DNA of 38,266 nucleotides from the NCBI GenBank assembly GCA_003141855.1, contig PLNS01000017.1, positions 30,877 to 69,142 of the forward strand. Direction: 5' to 3'. The notes under the pieces were generated by a model that saw only the letters and a list, made by a program, of their open reading frames with translations, ran no database searches and was not told where the DNA came from. The stretch comes from Candidatus Bathyarchaeota archaeon (GTDB lineage Archaea > Thermoproteota > Bathyarchaeia > Bathyarchaeales > Bathycorpusculaceae). Below are positions 7,912-16,582 of the stretch, piece after piece. The translations under genes were made by a program, and so were the position numbers. Position 1 is the first letter of the stretch. Each line of letters starts with the position of its first letter.

Positions 7912-9903
7912 ATGGTTCAGAAAGAAGTTAGGAAAAAAACAAAAATCTACGGAACGGTAGCAATACTCTCAGCTATAGTGCTTGTTACTATGGTTTACGC
8001 TTTCGGCTCAACCCCAATCTTTTATCCCCCATCCCAAACTCCCTCTGTGTCGGGAATGAAAACTTTTTCGTCAGTTGATGAACTCAAAAGTTTCCTTACT
8101 GCCAACTCGCAGGGAGGCTCATCCTATAGTGGAGGACCGCTAGATTCACGATTTTTCGGTTCCATCCCTCCAATAGCTGTCCCATCGATGTCGGCGCCTC
8201 AAGCAATGGGTATAGGCGCAACAGAAACCAGTTCCGCCAATACCTATTCAACAACTAACATTCAAGTCGCAGGCGTTGACGAAGCAGACACTGTAAAAAC
8301 AGACGGCCAATACATCTACACTGTATCGAGCACTCAAAACAGCGGCTACTACTTCTATTATGGCTCCAATCCCCAAGCAAGCAATGCTGTCTACATTGTG
8401 AATGCTGACCCGCAGAAAGCTAAGGTTGTGGCCAAAATCTCCCTTGACAACAACACTGAGCCAGCAGGGCTTTTCCTAAGCCAAGATGGCAATAAGCTTG
8501 TTGTGTTGGCTAGTAAATATCAAATGTACTCTTATGGTTCTGGGGGTTCAATTAATCTAATGCTTGCGGCCTATCACAGCGACGTTTACACTTACATAAA
8601 CGTCTACGACATCTCAAACAAGGCAGCCCCCGTTCTAACTCGGAACTTTACCGTCAGTGGAAGCTACTTCAACTCCCGAATGATAGGCAACTACATTTAT
8701 GCAGTCGTTAGTCAACCTGCAATGGTCTACAACAACGCTGTCACACTTCCAACCGTTTATGAAGGCAAGAAAGAAGCCGATGTGACCCCATCAGCTATTT
8801 ACTACGCTGACGCGAACCAATCCAGCTACTTTACCTTCACCAGTTTCTATGGCATCGACGTCTCAGATGACCAGCAGCAACCCACAAACATGACGGTAAT
8901 GATGGATGGCGCTAGCACAATGTATGTTTCACCAAGCAACCTCTATGTGACCTATCCCACATGGACTGATGGAGGCCAATACACGTCCGTTTACCGAGTC
9001 AGCATTAACGGTTTGCAGCTAAGTTTTGAAGCAAAAGGCAGCATCCCAGGCACCGTCATAAACCAGTACGCAATGGATGAGTACAGCGGTAATTTACGAA
9101 TAGCAACCAACTGGCAGATGATGGATTCAAAAATCAACAACGTCTACGTACTCAACCAGAACTTAACGACCGTTGGCAAACTGGAGGGTCTTGGGCAGAA
9201 CGAGAATTTGCATTCAGTCCGATTCATGGGCGACAAATGCTACCTTGTAACCTTCAAGAAAACCGACCCCTTATTCGTCATCGACCTTAGCCAGCCACAA
9301 AACCCCAAAGTCCTCGGAGAACTTAAAATCCCAGGCTACAGCGATTACCTGCATCCTTATGACGAGACCCATTTGATTGGAGTGGGCAAAGAAGCCGTTG
9401 ACGCAGAACAAGGCGACTTCGCATGGTACCAAGGATTGAAATTGTCGCTCTTTGATGTCAGCAACGTGGACAACCCCGTGCAGCTGGCAAATTACATTAT
9501 TGGCGATAGAGGCACTGATTCAGCAGCGTTAACTGACCCCAAAGCATTCCTGTTCGATAAAACCAAGAGTCTGCTGGTGATCCCGGTCAATTTGGCGCTT
9601 GTAGCGGATAAGTCGTATTCGCATGCTTCGAATTACGGTGAGATGGTTTGGCAGGGCGCCTACGTCTTCAGCCTTACCGCAAACGGCGGCTTTACCCTAA
9701 AGGGCACCGTGACACACCTCAACGCCACATTACTCGACAGCCAAGGACAACTGACAAGCAGCAATAACTACTATGACACCCAAAACCAGTGGATAACAAG
9801 GTCACTCTACATAGGCAACACGCTCTACACTGTATCCAACGCAGAAGTGAAACTCAACAGCCTAACAGACATGTCGCAAACCGCACAAATCAACCTCAAA
9901 TAA
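7912..9903 (+). CDS. Exported beta-propeller protein, PF09826/COG4880 type
   Basis: This 663-residue protein has an N-terminal membrane anchor (about 12-31) followed by SSVDELKSFL and the family hallmark TNIQVAGVDEADTVKTDG near residues 115-132, which marks the start of a beta-propeller distantly related to WD40. Repeated blade motifs continue to the C-terminus (LFVIDLSQPQNPKVLGELKI; LSLFDVSNVDNPVQLANYI). It should sit on the outer face of the membrane. The family is widespread in archaea and bacteria without an assigned activity. ATG 7912 follows a good AAGGAG (7899-7904), so the start is firm. Confidence 0.87.
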   Translation: MVQKEVRKKTKIYGTVAILSAIVLVTMVYAFGSTPIFYPPSQTPSVSGMKTFSSVDELKSFLTANSQGGSSYSGGPLDSRFFGSIPPIAVPSMSAPQAMGIGATETSSANTYSTTNIQVAGVDEADTVKTDGQYIYTVSSTQNSGYYFYYGSNPQASNAVYIVNADPQKAKVVAKISLDNNTEPAGLFLSQDGNKLVVLASKYQMYSYGSGGSINLMLAAYHSDVYTYINVYDISNKAAPVLTRNFTVSGSYFNSRMIGNYIYAVVSQPAMVYNNAVTLPTVYEGKKEADVTPSAIYYADANQSSYFTFTSFYGIDVSDDQQQPTNMTVMMDGASTMYVSPSNLYVTYPTWTDGGQYTSVYRVSINGLQLSFEAKGSIPGTVINQYAMDEYSGNLRIATNWQMMDSKINNVYVLNQNLTTVGKLEGLGQNENLHSVRFMGDKCYLVTFKKTDPLFVIDLSQPQNPKVLGELKIPGYSDYLHPYDETHLIGVGKEAVDAEQGDFAWYQGLKLSLFDVSNVDNPVQLANYIIGDRGTDSAALTDPKAFLFDKTKSLLVIPVNLALVADKSYSHASNYGEMVWQGAYVFSLTANGGFTLKGTVTHLNATLLDSQGQLTSSNNYYDTQNQWITRSLYIGNTLYTVSNAEVKLNSLTDMSQTAQINLK

Positions 9904-9906
9904 ATT

Positions 9907-9920
9907 CTTTTATTTTTTTT
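9907..9920 (+). terminator. T-tract terminator after the propeller gene
   Basis: TCTTTTATTTTTTTT begins four bases after the stop codon, a typical archaeal U-tract stop with no hairpin. Confidence 0.65.
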
Positions 9921-9999
9921 GTGATGCTATTGGTTTTTGAAGACCAAAAATACTGACGTACGGTAGATTTGAGCGATACAAAAGCATTAGAATTTTAAT

Positions 10000-10009
10000 C
10001 GTTTATAGG
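10000..10009 (+). promoter_or_regulatory. TATA box of the DedA gene
   Basis: CGTTTATAGG lies about 45-55 bases before the DedA start region, predicting transcription start near 10030. An AAAGG at 10036-10040 follows. Confidence 0.45.
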
Positions 10010-10054
10010 CTTAAGATAAATTGAAGTTCAGCATTAAAGGTCAAGCGATGACTA

Positions 10055-10855
10055 TTGGTAGCGTCTGACTCAAGGTTCGCGTTGTTACGAAGAAAAGCGC
10101 CGCAAATAATCGCTGCAACAATAATCATCGTTATCGCCGCTTATGTCCTCTTTGAGCTGTTAGAGGATGCCCTCGTTGAAGGCGCCCCGTTAACAAGCGG
10201 ACCACTAGTTAACGCTATCATATCCTTCACCAAAGACGCAACTGCAACCGTATCGTCTTGGGGGTACTCAGGTATTTTTGGGCTTATGCTTCTTGAATCC
10301 AGCTCTCTGCCCGTCCCAAGCGAGGTTATACTTCCATACGCAGGTTATTTGGTATCCATAGGCGCCCATCAGCTTAACTTTTGGTTGACCGTTCTGGTCG
10401 CAACCGTTGCCGCCATAGTAGGTTCACTGGTTGATTATTACATAGGCTTAAAGGGCATTCAAGCTCTCACGAAGCATCGAGTTTTGGGCAGAGTACTGTT
10501 TTCTGTAGATCAACTTACGTTTGCGGGTAAATGGTTTAACAGGTACGGTTCGCTCATGATTTTTCTAGCACGTTTAGTTCCGGGAATTAGAACATTAATA
10601 TCGTTTCCTGCAGGAGCTGCAAAGATGCCGTTGGCAAAGTTTTTGGTTTTCACCACGGCAGGATGCCTCCTATGGAACACCCTGTTGATTTATGTGGGTT
10701 ATTACTTGGGAACTAACTGGACAGAAGTCGCGGGCATTTCACATTACATAATCATCGCTGTTATAGCTGCGTTGGCAGTGCTAATTGTCGTTTACTTGGT
10801 TATGCGGAGAAAAAAGAGGAAAAGACAAGTTTTAAGCATAAACTCTAGAAATTAG
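10055..10855 (+). CDS. DedA/SNARE-associated (PF09335) membrane protein
   Basis: This 266-residue membrane protein belongs to the DedA superfamily, recently tied to lipid scrambling or polyprenyl-phosphate recycling and proton-coupled homeostasis. Its signature segments are LLESSSLPVPSEVILPYAG (about 88-106), GSLVDYYIGLKG, and the second-half motif FLARLVPGIRTLISFPAGAA. Five to six hydrophobic segments and a basic tail (RRKKRKR) are visible. The start is TTG 10055; an ATG seven bases upstream (10048) reads only six codons in another frame before a stop, so the true initiation point deserves a check. The gene converges with and overlaps the DUF362 gene by four bases. Confidence 0.87.
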   Translation: MVASDSRFALLRRKAPQIIAATIIIVIAAYVLFELLEDALVEGAPLTSGPLVNAIISFTKDATATVSSWGYSGIFGLMLLESSSLPVPSEVILPYAGYLVSIGAHQLNFWLTVLVATVAAIVGSLVDYYIGLKGIQALTKHRVLGRVLFSVDQLTFAGKWFNRYGSLMIFLARLVPGIRTLISFPAGAAKMPLAKFLVFTTAGCLLWNTLLIYVGYYLGTNWTEVAGISHYIIIAVIAALAVLIVVYLVMRRKKRKRQVLSINSRN

Positions 10856-11877
10856 TTTATTGTATTTATCTTGGGCTTAACTTCGCCTTCAATGCCGATG
10901 GCTTTTGCTTCTTTAACCTGCAACATGCAATCCACATGAGACGCATCGTTCAGCATTTTACAATCAACCGTTTGCAAGAATGCTGCATCGATTGAAACTG
11001 GCGAGTTTGAAGCAAATACGCCAACGTCCTTCATTATGATTTCACCCGGGTTGGGCAGACAATCGCAGTATTGAGTTATGTCTTTAGCAAAACTCACGTA
11101 TGACGCTTTTTTGGGCTTGAAGGTTGACAGTACACCGTAAGCGGCTGATGCTAGTGCCTTGCAAAGGTTTTCCTTATCAACGAAACGTATGGCTTCCATG
11201 GGGCAGGCGCCTATGCACATTGGGCAGCGCATGCACAACGGCGAGGTATTCCTAGCTTTTCCCTCGATTATGTCTGGCAGATGCATCGGGCAGATATCTT
11301 TGCATTTTCCGCAGCCCACACATTTGGACGTGTCTATTTCTAAGCCGACTGTCCTGTGCTGCCGAATCTTTCCAGCACTTGGCGTGCACCCCATGCCCAA
11401 ATTCTTTATGGCGCCGCCGAATCCGCTGAGCTCATGCCCCTTACAATGCGAGACAACAATCATGGCGTCCGCTTGAGCAATAACACCTGAAACTTCAATT
11501 TCCTTCAAGATGCCCTTGGTTTTTACGAGGTGGAAGTTTTCGCTTTTCAGCCCATCTGCAACTATGAAAGGTGCCATGTTGAACCCATTCATCAAAGCCG
11601 TAATCATGTGGTCGTAGGCGTTGTTTCGTTGCGCTTGATAAGCCGTGTTGGAGTCTGTTAGGAATGGTTTGCCGCCTGCTTCCTTAACCCTGCGGACTAT
11701 GTCATGAACGAAGCATGGTTGCACATAATATGGGTTGCCTAATTCGCCCACATGCAATTTAACAGCTACAAGGTCACCTTTCTGTATGCAATCAAAGGTT
11801 CCTGCTTCATCGTAGAGGCGATTTGTCTCCTGCAACAAGTTACGACTAGTGTCCCATGGTACCAAACGGACTGCCAC
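10852..11877 (-). CDS. DUF362 domain Fe-S protein with two 4Fe-4S clusters
   Basis: This 341-residue cytosolic protein has a DUF362 domain (about 1-180, with VAVKLHVGELGNP, SHCKGHELSGFGGAIKNLGM and a conserved GCTPSAGK). Inserted after it is a two-cluster ferredoxin unit with C186-C189-C192-C196 (CVGCGKCKDICP) and C215-C218-C221-C225 (CMRCPMCIGACP). A C-terminal DUF362 part follows. This is the COG2768 architecture. The family is implicated in redox chemistry, but no substrate is known. It is monocistronic; ATG 11877 is the natural start. Confidence 0.88.
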   Translation of the reverse strand: MAVRLVPWDTSRNLLQETNRLYDEAGTFDCIQKGDLVAVKLHVGELGNPYYVQPCFVHDIVRRVKEAGGKPFLTDSNTAYQAQRNNAYDHMITALMNGFNMAPFIVADGLKSENFHLVKTKGILKEIEVSGVIAQADAMIVVSHCKGHELSGFGGAIKNLGMGCTPSAGKIRQHRTVGLEIDTSKCVGCGKCKDICPMHLPDIIEGKARNTSPLCMRCPMCIGACPMEAIRFVDKENLCKALASAAYGVLSTFKPKKASYVSFAKDITQYCDCLPNPGEIIMKDVGVFASNSPVSIDAAFLQTVDCKMLNDASHVDCMLQVKEAKAIGIEGEVKPKINTIN

Positions 11878-12018
11878 GCTTATTCCTCAATTGGTACTTT
11901 AGCGCATATTTCATGGTATAAACCTTAGCATTCTATGGTTTAAGTCGGAACGTTTTTAGTGGAGAAAAGGTAAGTCAAATAAAAACAACACCATGTCGTT
12001 TTCAAGTAGGCATGCATT

Positions 12019-12930
12019 ATGGGCAAGCTAGAATGCAAAGAGATAACAAAGGTTTACCAAGACCATAGAAAAGCACTTGATAACGTTAGTTTTTCAGTGG
12101 AAACCAAAGGTATTTTCGGGTTAATCGGCAGAAACGGCGCAGGAAAAACCACCCTTATCCGAATTCTCTCCACTGAACTTGAACCGACTTCTGGAACCGC
12201 AAGCATAGACGGCCTCGACGTTCTTTCCCAAGCCGACATGTTGAGGGAGAAAATCGCGATTGTTCCACAAGAAGCTAGAGCAATAAGGTGGATGACACCA
12301 AAACAAACAGTGATGTCGTATCTTCTTTGGCGCGGATACCACTACAAGCAAGCAAACCAGCTTGCCTTAGAATCGCTCAAAAAACTCAAGATAGACCAAT
12401 ACGCTAACATATTAAACACTAGGCTATCTGGCGGCACAAAAAGAAAAGTCCTCATCGCCACCGTAACCGCGTCAGAAGCCGATATCATTTTTCTAGATGA
12501 ACCCACAACTGGCTTAGACCCAATTTCAAGAAGGGAACTGTGGGATATTCTTAGGGAGCTGGGAAAAGACCGCTTTATCTTTCTTACAACCCACTACCTT
12601 GAAGAAGCAGAGCAACTTGCAGACCACATTGGAATACTCCAAGAAGGAAAACTTGTCTCAATCGGTACCCTCTCAGAGCTCCGCGGAAGCTCAAGGTACC
12701 AGTACAGCATTAAACTGCCGCCTAAAGCACAGGTTCCACTGCTCAAAGACAGCGAAGTAACCACAAGCAAAAGCGGACACACGCAGATAATGACCAATGA
12801 AGCTGAAGCTTTCCGCTTGGCGCGGTTGTTTTCTGAGCAAGGCGTAAAATTCTCAATCACTCCTGTTACTTTGGATGATATCTTCTTCCACATTGTGGGG
12901 CAAAAAGTGAGGGAAGAAAATGAAGCGTAG
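12019..12930 (+). CDS. ABC-2 exporter ATP-binding subunit
   Basis: This 303-residue ATPase powers the permease encoded immediately downstream. All nucleotide-binding motifs are present: Walker A GRNGAGKT (37-44), Q-loop Q84, signature LSGGTKRK (136-143), Walker B DIIFLDE (155-161), D-loop TGLD and switch H192 (LTTHYLEEAEQLADH). The C-terminal 100 residues form the CcmA/DRA-type accessory domain of drug and daunorubicin-like exporters. Its end overlaps the permease start by 11 bases, a tight operon. The substrate is unknown. Confidence 0.93.
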   Translation: MGKLECKEITKVYQDHRKALDNVSFSVETKGIFGLIGRNGAGKTTLIRILSTELEPTSGTASIDGLDVLSQADMLREKIAIVPQEARAIRWMTPKQTVMSYLLWRGYHYKQANQLALESLKKLKIDQYANILNTRLSGGTKRKVLIATVTASEADIIFLDEPTTGLDPISRRELWDILRELGKDRFIFLTTHYLEEAEQLADHIGILQEGKLVSIGTLSELRGSSRYQYSIKLPPKAQVPLLKDSEVTTSKSGHTQIMTNEAEAFRLARLFSEQGVKFSITPVTLDDIFFHIVGQKVREENEA

Positions 12931-13663
12931 CAAACTAAGCCAAATCCTCGCTGGAGTACTCGTCAACGCTATCTACGAAATGAAAAACTACCCCATTGTT
13001 CTGATAAGCACCATAATTTCACCTCTCTCGCTTCTGCTTGTAATTACTTTTGTAAGCAGCGGCGCCCTCTTTGGAACCGCTATTGAAGGCGGATTAATCA
13101 TGATTTTCTTTTCAAGCGGCATAGCTCTCCAATCCGACCTCTCCCATTTAAAGAATGATTTTAAGCTTCAGGACATGATTGTGAGTTCGCCGACGAGTTC
13201 ACGCCTGTACATGGGTGGAATGGCTCTTGCAGAAATAGTGTACTCAGTTCCTGCATTAGTTATTCTTATTGTGCTTGCTGGAATCTACCTGCATCCATCG
13301 CTTCTTCAAATCGCAATTTTATCCATTGTTCTACTGTTAATGTTCGCAGTCTCAGTTGCAATAGGATTCATGCTGTCAACTTTTTCAAGCGATGTAGTAC
13401 AGAGTTACGCTTTCTCACGGCTACTTTCATTGTTGTTCGCTACTTTGCCGCCAGTATACTATCCGATAACCTATGTTCCTTCGCCCTTCAATTATCTGGC
13501 TTACCTTTCTCCGACGACTTATGCGGCGGAAATTATGCATTCCGCAACAGGCTACCTGAACATCTCAACTAACATGTTGATTCTTGATTGGGTGGTCCTG
13601 CTGGTAGTATGCGCCGTCATATTGTTTATCGCAATAAGAAAGACGAGATGGAGAGAGGTTTAA
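12920..13663 (+). CDS. ABC-2 type exporter permease
   Basis: This 247-residue protein has six hydrophobic segments in the ABC-2 fold: after a short cytosolic N-terminus (MKRSKLSQI) come pairs near 25-55, 60-75, 105-130, 133-155, 160-180 and 222-242. The motif LSPTTYAAEIMHSATGYL before the last helix is typical of the family. It overlaps the ATPase gene by 11 bases and would homodimerise to form the channel. It may export lipid, polysaccharide or a drug; the sequence does not decide which. Confidence 0.9.
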   Translation: MKRSKLSQILAGVLVNAIYEMKNYPIVLISTIISPLSLLLVITFVSSGALFGTAIEGGLIMIFFSSGIALQSDLSHLKNDFKLQDMIVSSPTSSRLYMGGMALAEIVYSVPALVILIVLAGIYLHPSLLQIAILSIVLLLMFAVSVAIGFMLSTFSSDVVQSYAFSRLLSLLFATLPPVYYPITYVPSPFNYLAYLSPTTYAAEIMHSATGYLNISTNMLILDWVVLLVVCAVILFIAIRKTRWREV

Positions 13664-13667
13664 CTGG

Positions 13668-13919
13668 CTAGTATTTTTTGCCTAAACTAAGCTTCTTCTG
13701 AATGATATTTACATCAGCTTCGTTATCAGCCAAGATATTGAGCCACAGTTCAAACTCGGCTTTTGAGATTTCTTTTTGGATAACGCCTTGTTGGTCTCCC
13801 GAAAAAAACCTTGAAGGCTCAGACGAAAACAGCTTGACGTAGAAAATCCTGTCAGCAATAACTATTTTGGACGAACAGCCAACCCGTTCGCCCCCAGCGT
13901 AATCGATTTCGTAGACCAT
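13668..13919 (-). CDS. Small hypothetical protein, 83 residues
   Basis: No family is recognised. The protein is mixed alpha/beta with no membrane segment: a beta-rich first half (VYEIDYAGGERVGCSSKIVIADRIFYVKL, positions 2-30) and an acidic helical second half (KAEFELWLNILADNEADV). ATG 13919 gives a normal frame with coding-like composition. It converges with the ABC permease, the stop codons only a few bases apart. The frame is convincing; the role is not known. Confidence 0.6.
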   Translation of the reverse strand: MVYEIDYAGGERVGCSSKIVIADRIFYVKLFSSEPSRFFSGDQQGVIQKEISKAEFELWLNILADNEADVNIIQKKLSLGKKY

Positions 13920-14028
13920 TAGCGTGAGACCTTCTATGAATGCGTGGGTTAATGTTTACTTAAAATTTTCCCATCGAAAGTAAGAAAACTGTAAGGGACT
14001 TAAGGCAACCGATTTTTTAAACTGTTCG

Positions 14029-15633
14029 CTATTCTTTGTCACTGCTTAATTTTCTGCGCTTGTAGAACAAGTATCCCGCAGCTAAAGCAATAGTCACTAT
14101 AGCCGATGCTGCGACAACTGCAACAATGGGGAAAGGCGCGATGTTAAAGGAAACTGTTTTCTCAGCCGAATTACCCAAATCATCAGTTGCAAAGACCGTT
14201 AAACGGTGAGCCCCATTAGACAACGCTGGCAAAGTAACGTTTCCAATAATCTTTACGTTCTCTTGTCCATCTAAACTATACGCTAGATACGTTACGTTCT
14301 CGTTTACATTGAATGTTAATTGGATGTCGGTCGAATCGTAGGATTGGTTTTGCGGAAGTAATATCTCGATGTTGGGAGGAAGCGTATCTACTGAAAAGAA
14401 AACCGCGTTCGAAGAACCCATGTTTCCAAGGCTGTCGTTGGCATAGATTGTTACGTTGTGGGCGCCCTCAGAGAGCCCTGAAAGCTTTGTTTCTACCTTG
14501 ATGGTCACGTTTGCTTGATTATCTATACTGTAACCCATCCATTGCGTGCCTCTATTGACCGTAAACGCCAACGATACCTCAGAGTAAGTCTTGTTTTCAG
14601 GGGACGTAATCTGCACTCTCGGCGCCACCGTTCCATACCCAACCGGCTTATACTGCTCATTTACGTCAAGCCAATTTATTCCATCAAAACCGCCGATTGC
14701 ATACAAAACATCACTAACAACAACTACACCCAAGTAAGCTCTCGGAGTAGGCATCGAATCTACAATGCTCCAAGAATTGTTAGCAGAATTATACGCTTGA
14801 GCTTGCCCACTATATTCTCCGCCAGAATAGCCGCCTATGCAATAGATTCTTGCAGGAGCCATAAAACCTTCAGTTGCCGCTGCTGCCCCGTAACTGTCAA
14901 CGTTGGGTAATTTTGCTGCTAAATTCCACGTGTCATTTTGAGGGTCATACACTTGGTTAGCGCTGGTGATAAGAGTGTTTTCCATTTTCAAAGCGTCCAG
15001 TGAGCCGCCCATAATGTAGATTTTGTTATTAGCGACAGCTGAAGCGTAACCCTGAACCGGCGTTGGAATCGGAGTTTTTGTACTCCAACTGTCGGTGACT
15101 GGATCGTAAACTTCGTTTATGTTGGTTTCATTGTAGAAGGGGGTTGTGCTTGAATATTTTTTTCCGCCGATAAGGTATATTTTATCATTAACCAAATTCG
15201 CGCATAAATCTGCTCTTGGCGTAGGCATGGATGCTTTTGTTTCCCAAGTGTTGCTTAAGGGGTCATAGACCTCGTTGTTTCCAACGAACCCGTTGCCAAC
15301 CGTTCCGCCTATCACGTAAATTTTGTTCTGGTAAACTGATATGGCGAAACCGCTTCTGGGTGTAGGCATCGGCGTCTTGCTTATCCACTCGTTAGTTTGA
15401 GGATTGTACACTTCAGTTGTGCTGAGGGCTAGATTGTTTCCGTTTAAGCCGCCGACGGCATAGATTTTTCCACTGACAACCGCTAAGCCGAATCCTCCGC
15501 GAGCGGTAGGCATGGGCGCCATACTGGTCCAAGAAGATTGCGTGTCAGCGCCATTTGCTGGAGGGAGATTGAGTGCTGGGAGTAGGGTTAATGCGATAAG
15601 CAGGACTATTAGAATTTGAATATGCTTATTTAT
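14029..15633 (-). CDS. Exported kelch-propeller protein with Ig-like repeats; unusual start
   Basis: Six kelch blades run through the first two thirds (repeating MPTPRxxF.....KIYVIGG and VYDPxTxxW). Two Ig-like/cadherin-like repeats follow (ITSPENKTYSEVSLAF; EILLPQNQSYDSTDIQLTF, each ending in a NDSLGN or TDDLGN turn), then a C-terminal membrane helix and a basic tail (YKRRKLSSDKE). The first ATG (15522) would start inside the first blade. The same frame is open to 15660 and encodes a clear signal peptide (KHIQILIVLLIALTLLPAL) directly before it, but it contains no ATG, GTG or TTG. The likely start is the ATA at 15633-15631, just after a GGGGGT, or the sequence has a local error. It is probably an outward-facing surface protein. 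Confidence 0.78.
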   Translation of the reverse strand: MNKHIQILIVLLIALTLLPALNLPPANGADTQSSWTSMAPMPTARGGFGLAVVSGKIYAVGGLNGNNLALSTTEVYNPQTNEWISKTPMPTPRSGFAISVYQNKIYVIGGTVGNGFVGNNEVYDPLSNTWETKASMPTPRADLCANLVNDKIYLIGGKKYSSTTPFYNETNINEVYDPVTDSWSTKTPIPTPVQGYASAVANNKIYIMGGSLDALKMENTLITSANQVYDPQNDTWNLAAKLPNVDSYGAAAATEGFMAPARIYCIGGYSGGEYSGQAQAYNSANNSWSIVDSMPTPRAYLGVVVVSDVLYAIGGFDGINWLDVNEQYKPVGYGTVAPRVQITSPENKTYSEVSLAFTVNRGTQWMGYSIDNQANVTIKVETKLSGLSEGAHNVTIYANDSLGNMGSSNAVFFSVDTLPPNIEILLPQNQSYDSTDIQLTFNVNENVTYLAYSLDGQENVKIIGNVTLPALSNGAHRLTVFATDDLGNSAEKTVSFNIAPFPIVAVVAASAIVTIALAAGYLFYKRRKLSSDKE

Positions 15634-15660
15634 CGATATACCCCCAAAGCGTTTACTCAG

Positions 15661-15672
15661 CTATAAAATAGC
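15661..15672 (-). promoter_or_regulatory. TATA-like element of the kelch gene
   Basis: On the minus strand the run GCTATTTTATAG would place transcription start around 15642, inside the open frame and close to the proposed ATA codon. This makes the far-upstream CTG at 15660 an unlikely start. Confidence 0.45.
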
Positions 15673-15801
15673 ACTTTATCCTTATATGGTTAAAGGGTAA
15701 AAGGTGCCCCTGCAAGTGCCTAAAAAAGCATATTCGGTTTCGCATGGGTTAGGAAAAGTTTAATGGCTCTAAAAAACATATTTTTCTAGGAGTCGATCTG
15801 T

Positions 15802-16251
15802 TTGATTCGTAATGTTTTGGTTGCTGTGGATGGCTCGGAAAATTCGGAAAGGGCTTTGGATTTTGCTCTTGATTTGGCAGAAAAATACGGTGCTGCTGTA
15901 ACGGTTTTGAATGTTAGTGAGTCGCCGGCGATGGGTGCAGTTCCAATTGAACCAACAACTATTTCAGGGGAGAGCATGGTTATGTTTGCCAAGGATCTGC
16001 GTAGGTTTCATGAAGAAATTTTAAGTAAAGCAGTTGCCCACGCGAGAGAGGTTAAGCCTAACGTTTCGGTTTCGTCAAAGTTGCGCGAGGGGAATCCGGC
16101 GTTGGAGATTGTTGCTGAGGCGAAGGAGGACGGGGTTGATGTTGTTGTGGTTGGGCATCGTGGTTTGAGTAGGGTGAGGGAGCTTTTTTTGGGTAATATT
16201 AGTGAGAAGGTAGCTCATTCGGCGCCTTGCCCCGTCGTAATTGTAAGATAA
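15802..16251 (+). CDS. Universal stress protein (UspA family)
   Basis: This 149-residue single Usp domain forms a Rossmann-like dimer in the cytosol. The opening strand IRNVLVAVDGSENSERAL carries the nucleotide-contacting Asp. The end of the fold has the G-2x-G-9x-G loop (G118, G121, G131), but the residue after the last glycine is Asn132 where ATP-binding members have Ser/Thr. TTG 15802 is the start, with AGGAG at 15788-15792 nine bases before it. The gene stands alone. Its stress signal is unknown; ATP binding is plausible but not certain. Confidence 0.9.
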   Translation: MIRNVLVAVDGSENSERALDFALDLAEKYGAAVTVLNVSESPAMGAVPIEPTTISGESMVMFAKDLRRFHEEILSKAVAHAREVKPNVSVSSKLREGNPALEIVAEAKEDGVDVVVVGHRGLSRVRELFLGNISEKVAHSAPCPVVIVR

Positions 16252-16270
16252 TTCTGATTTTTCAGAAAAG

Positions 16271-16278
16271 TATAAATA
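16271..16278 (+). promoter_or_regulatory. TATA box of the AbrB-arsM operon
   Basis: TATAAATA lies 35-42 bases before the ATG at 16313. Transcription would start near 16298, leaving a leader of about 15 bases with no obvious ribosome site. Confidence 0.65.
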
Positions 16279-16312
16279 TTCTTACAATTACTACTTCTTC
16301 TGTGAAATCCAA

Positions 16313-16582
16313 ATGACAAGCAAAGAATGCAATAACAAAGAATGCTGCAGAATCGACGCAATCGTCTCCGTAGACGCAAAAGGACAAATCGTCCTACCTA
16401 AAGACCTGCGAGAAAAAGCAGACATAAAACCAAACGATAAACTAGCCATCATAGGCTTCCAGCGTGACAACCAAGTATGCTGCATCATCATGCTCAAAGT
16501 CGACGCCTTAGAAAGCACAGTGAAGAACCTATTAGGACCAGTTTTTAAAAACGTATTCCAGCCGGAGGTGGAAAAACAATGA
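16313..16582 (+). CDS. AbrB-type DNA-binding protein, candidate arsenic-responsive regulator
   Basis: This 89-residue protein has an AbrB/SpoVT fold at about 15-60 (IVSVDAKGQIVLPKDLREKA then IKPNDKLAIIGF). It is unusually rich in cysteine for this fold: C6, C11 and C12 just before the domain, and C56-C57 in its last strand. Its end overlaps arsM by four bases (ATGA). In bacteria and archaea arsM is often controlled by an ArsR-type repressor; here an AbrB-type protein occupies that position, and the cysteines could bind As(III). DNA-binding fold: family knowledge. Arsenic sensing: inference only. Confidence 0.8.
   Translation: MTSKECNNKECCRIDAIVSVDAKGQIVLPKDLREKADIKPNDKLAIIGFQRDNQVCCIIMLKVDALESTVKNLLGPVFKNVFQPEVEKQ

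Noticed and set aside
14515-14910. 131-codon plus-strand frame
   Set aside because: It is antisense to the kelch gene, rich in Arg and Ser, without signals.
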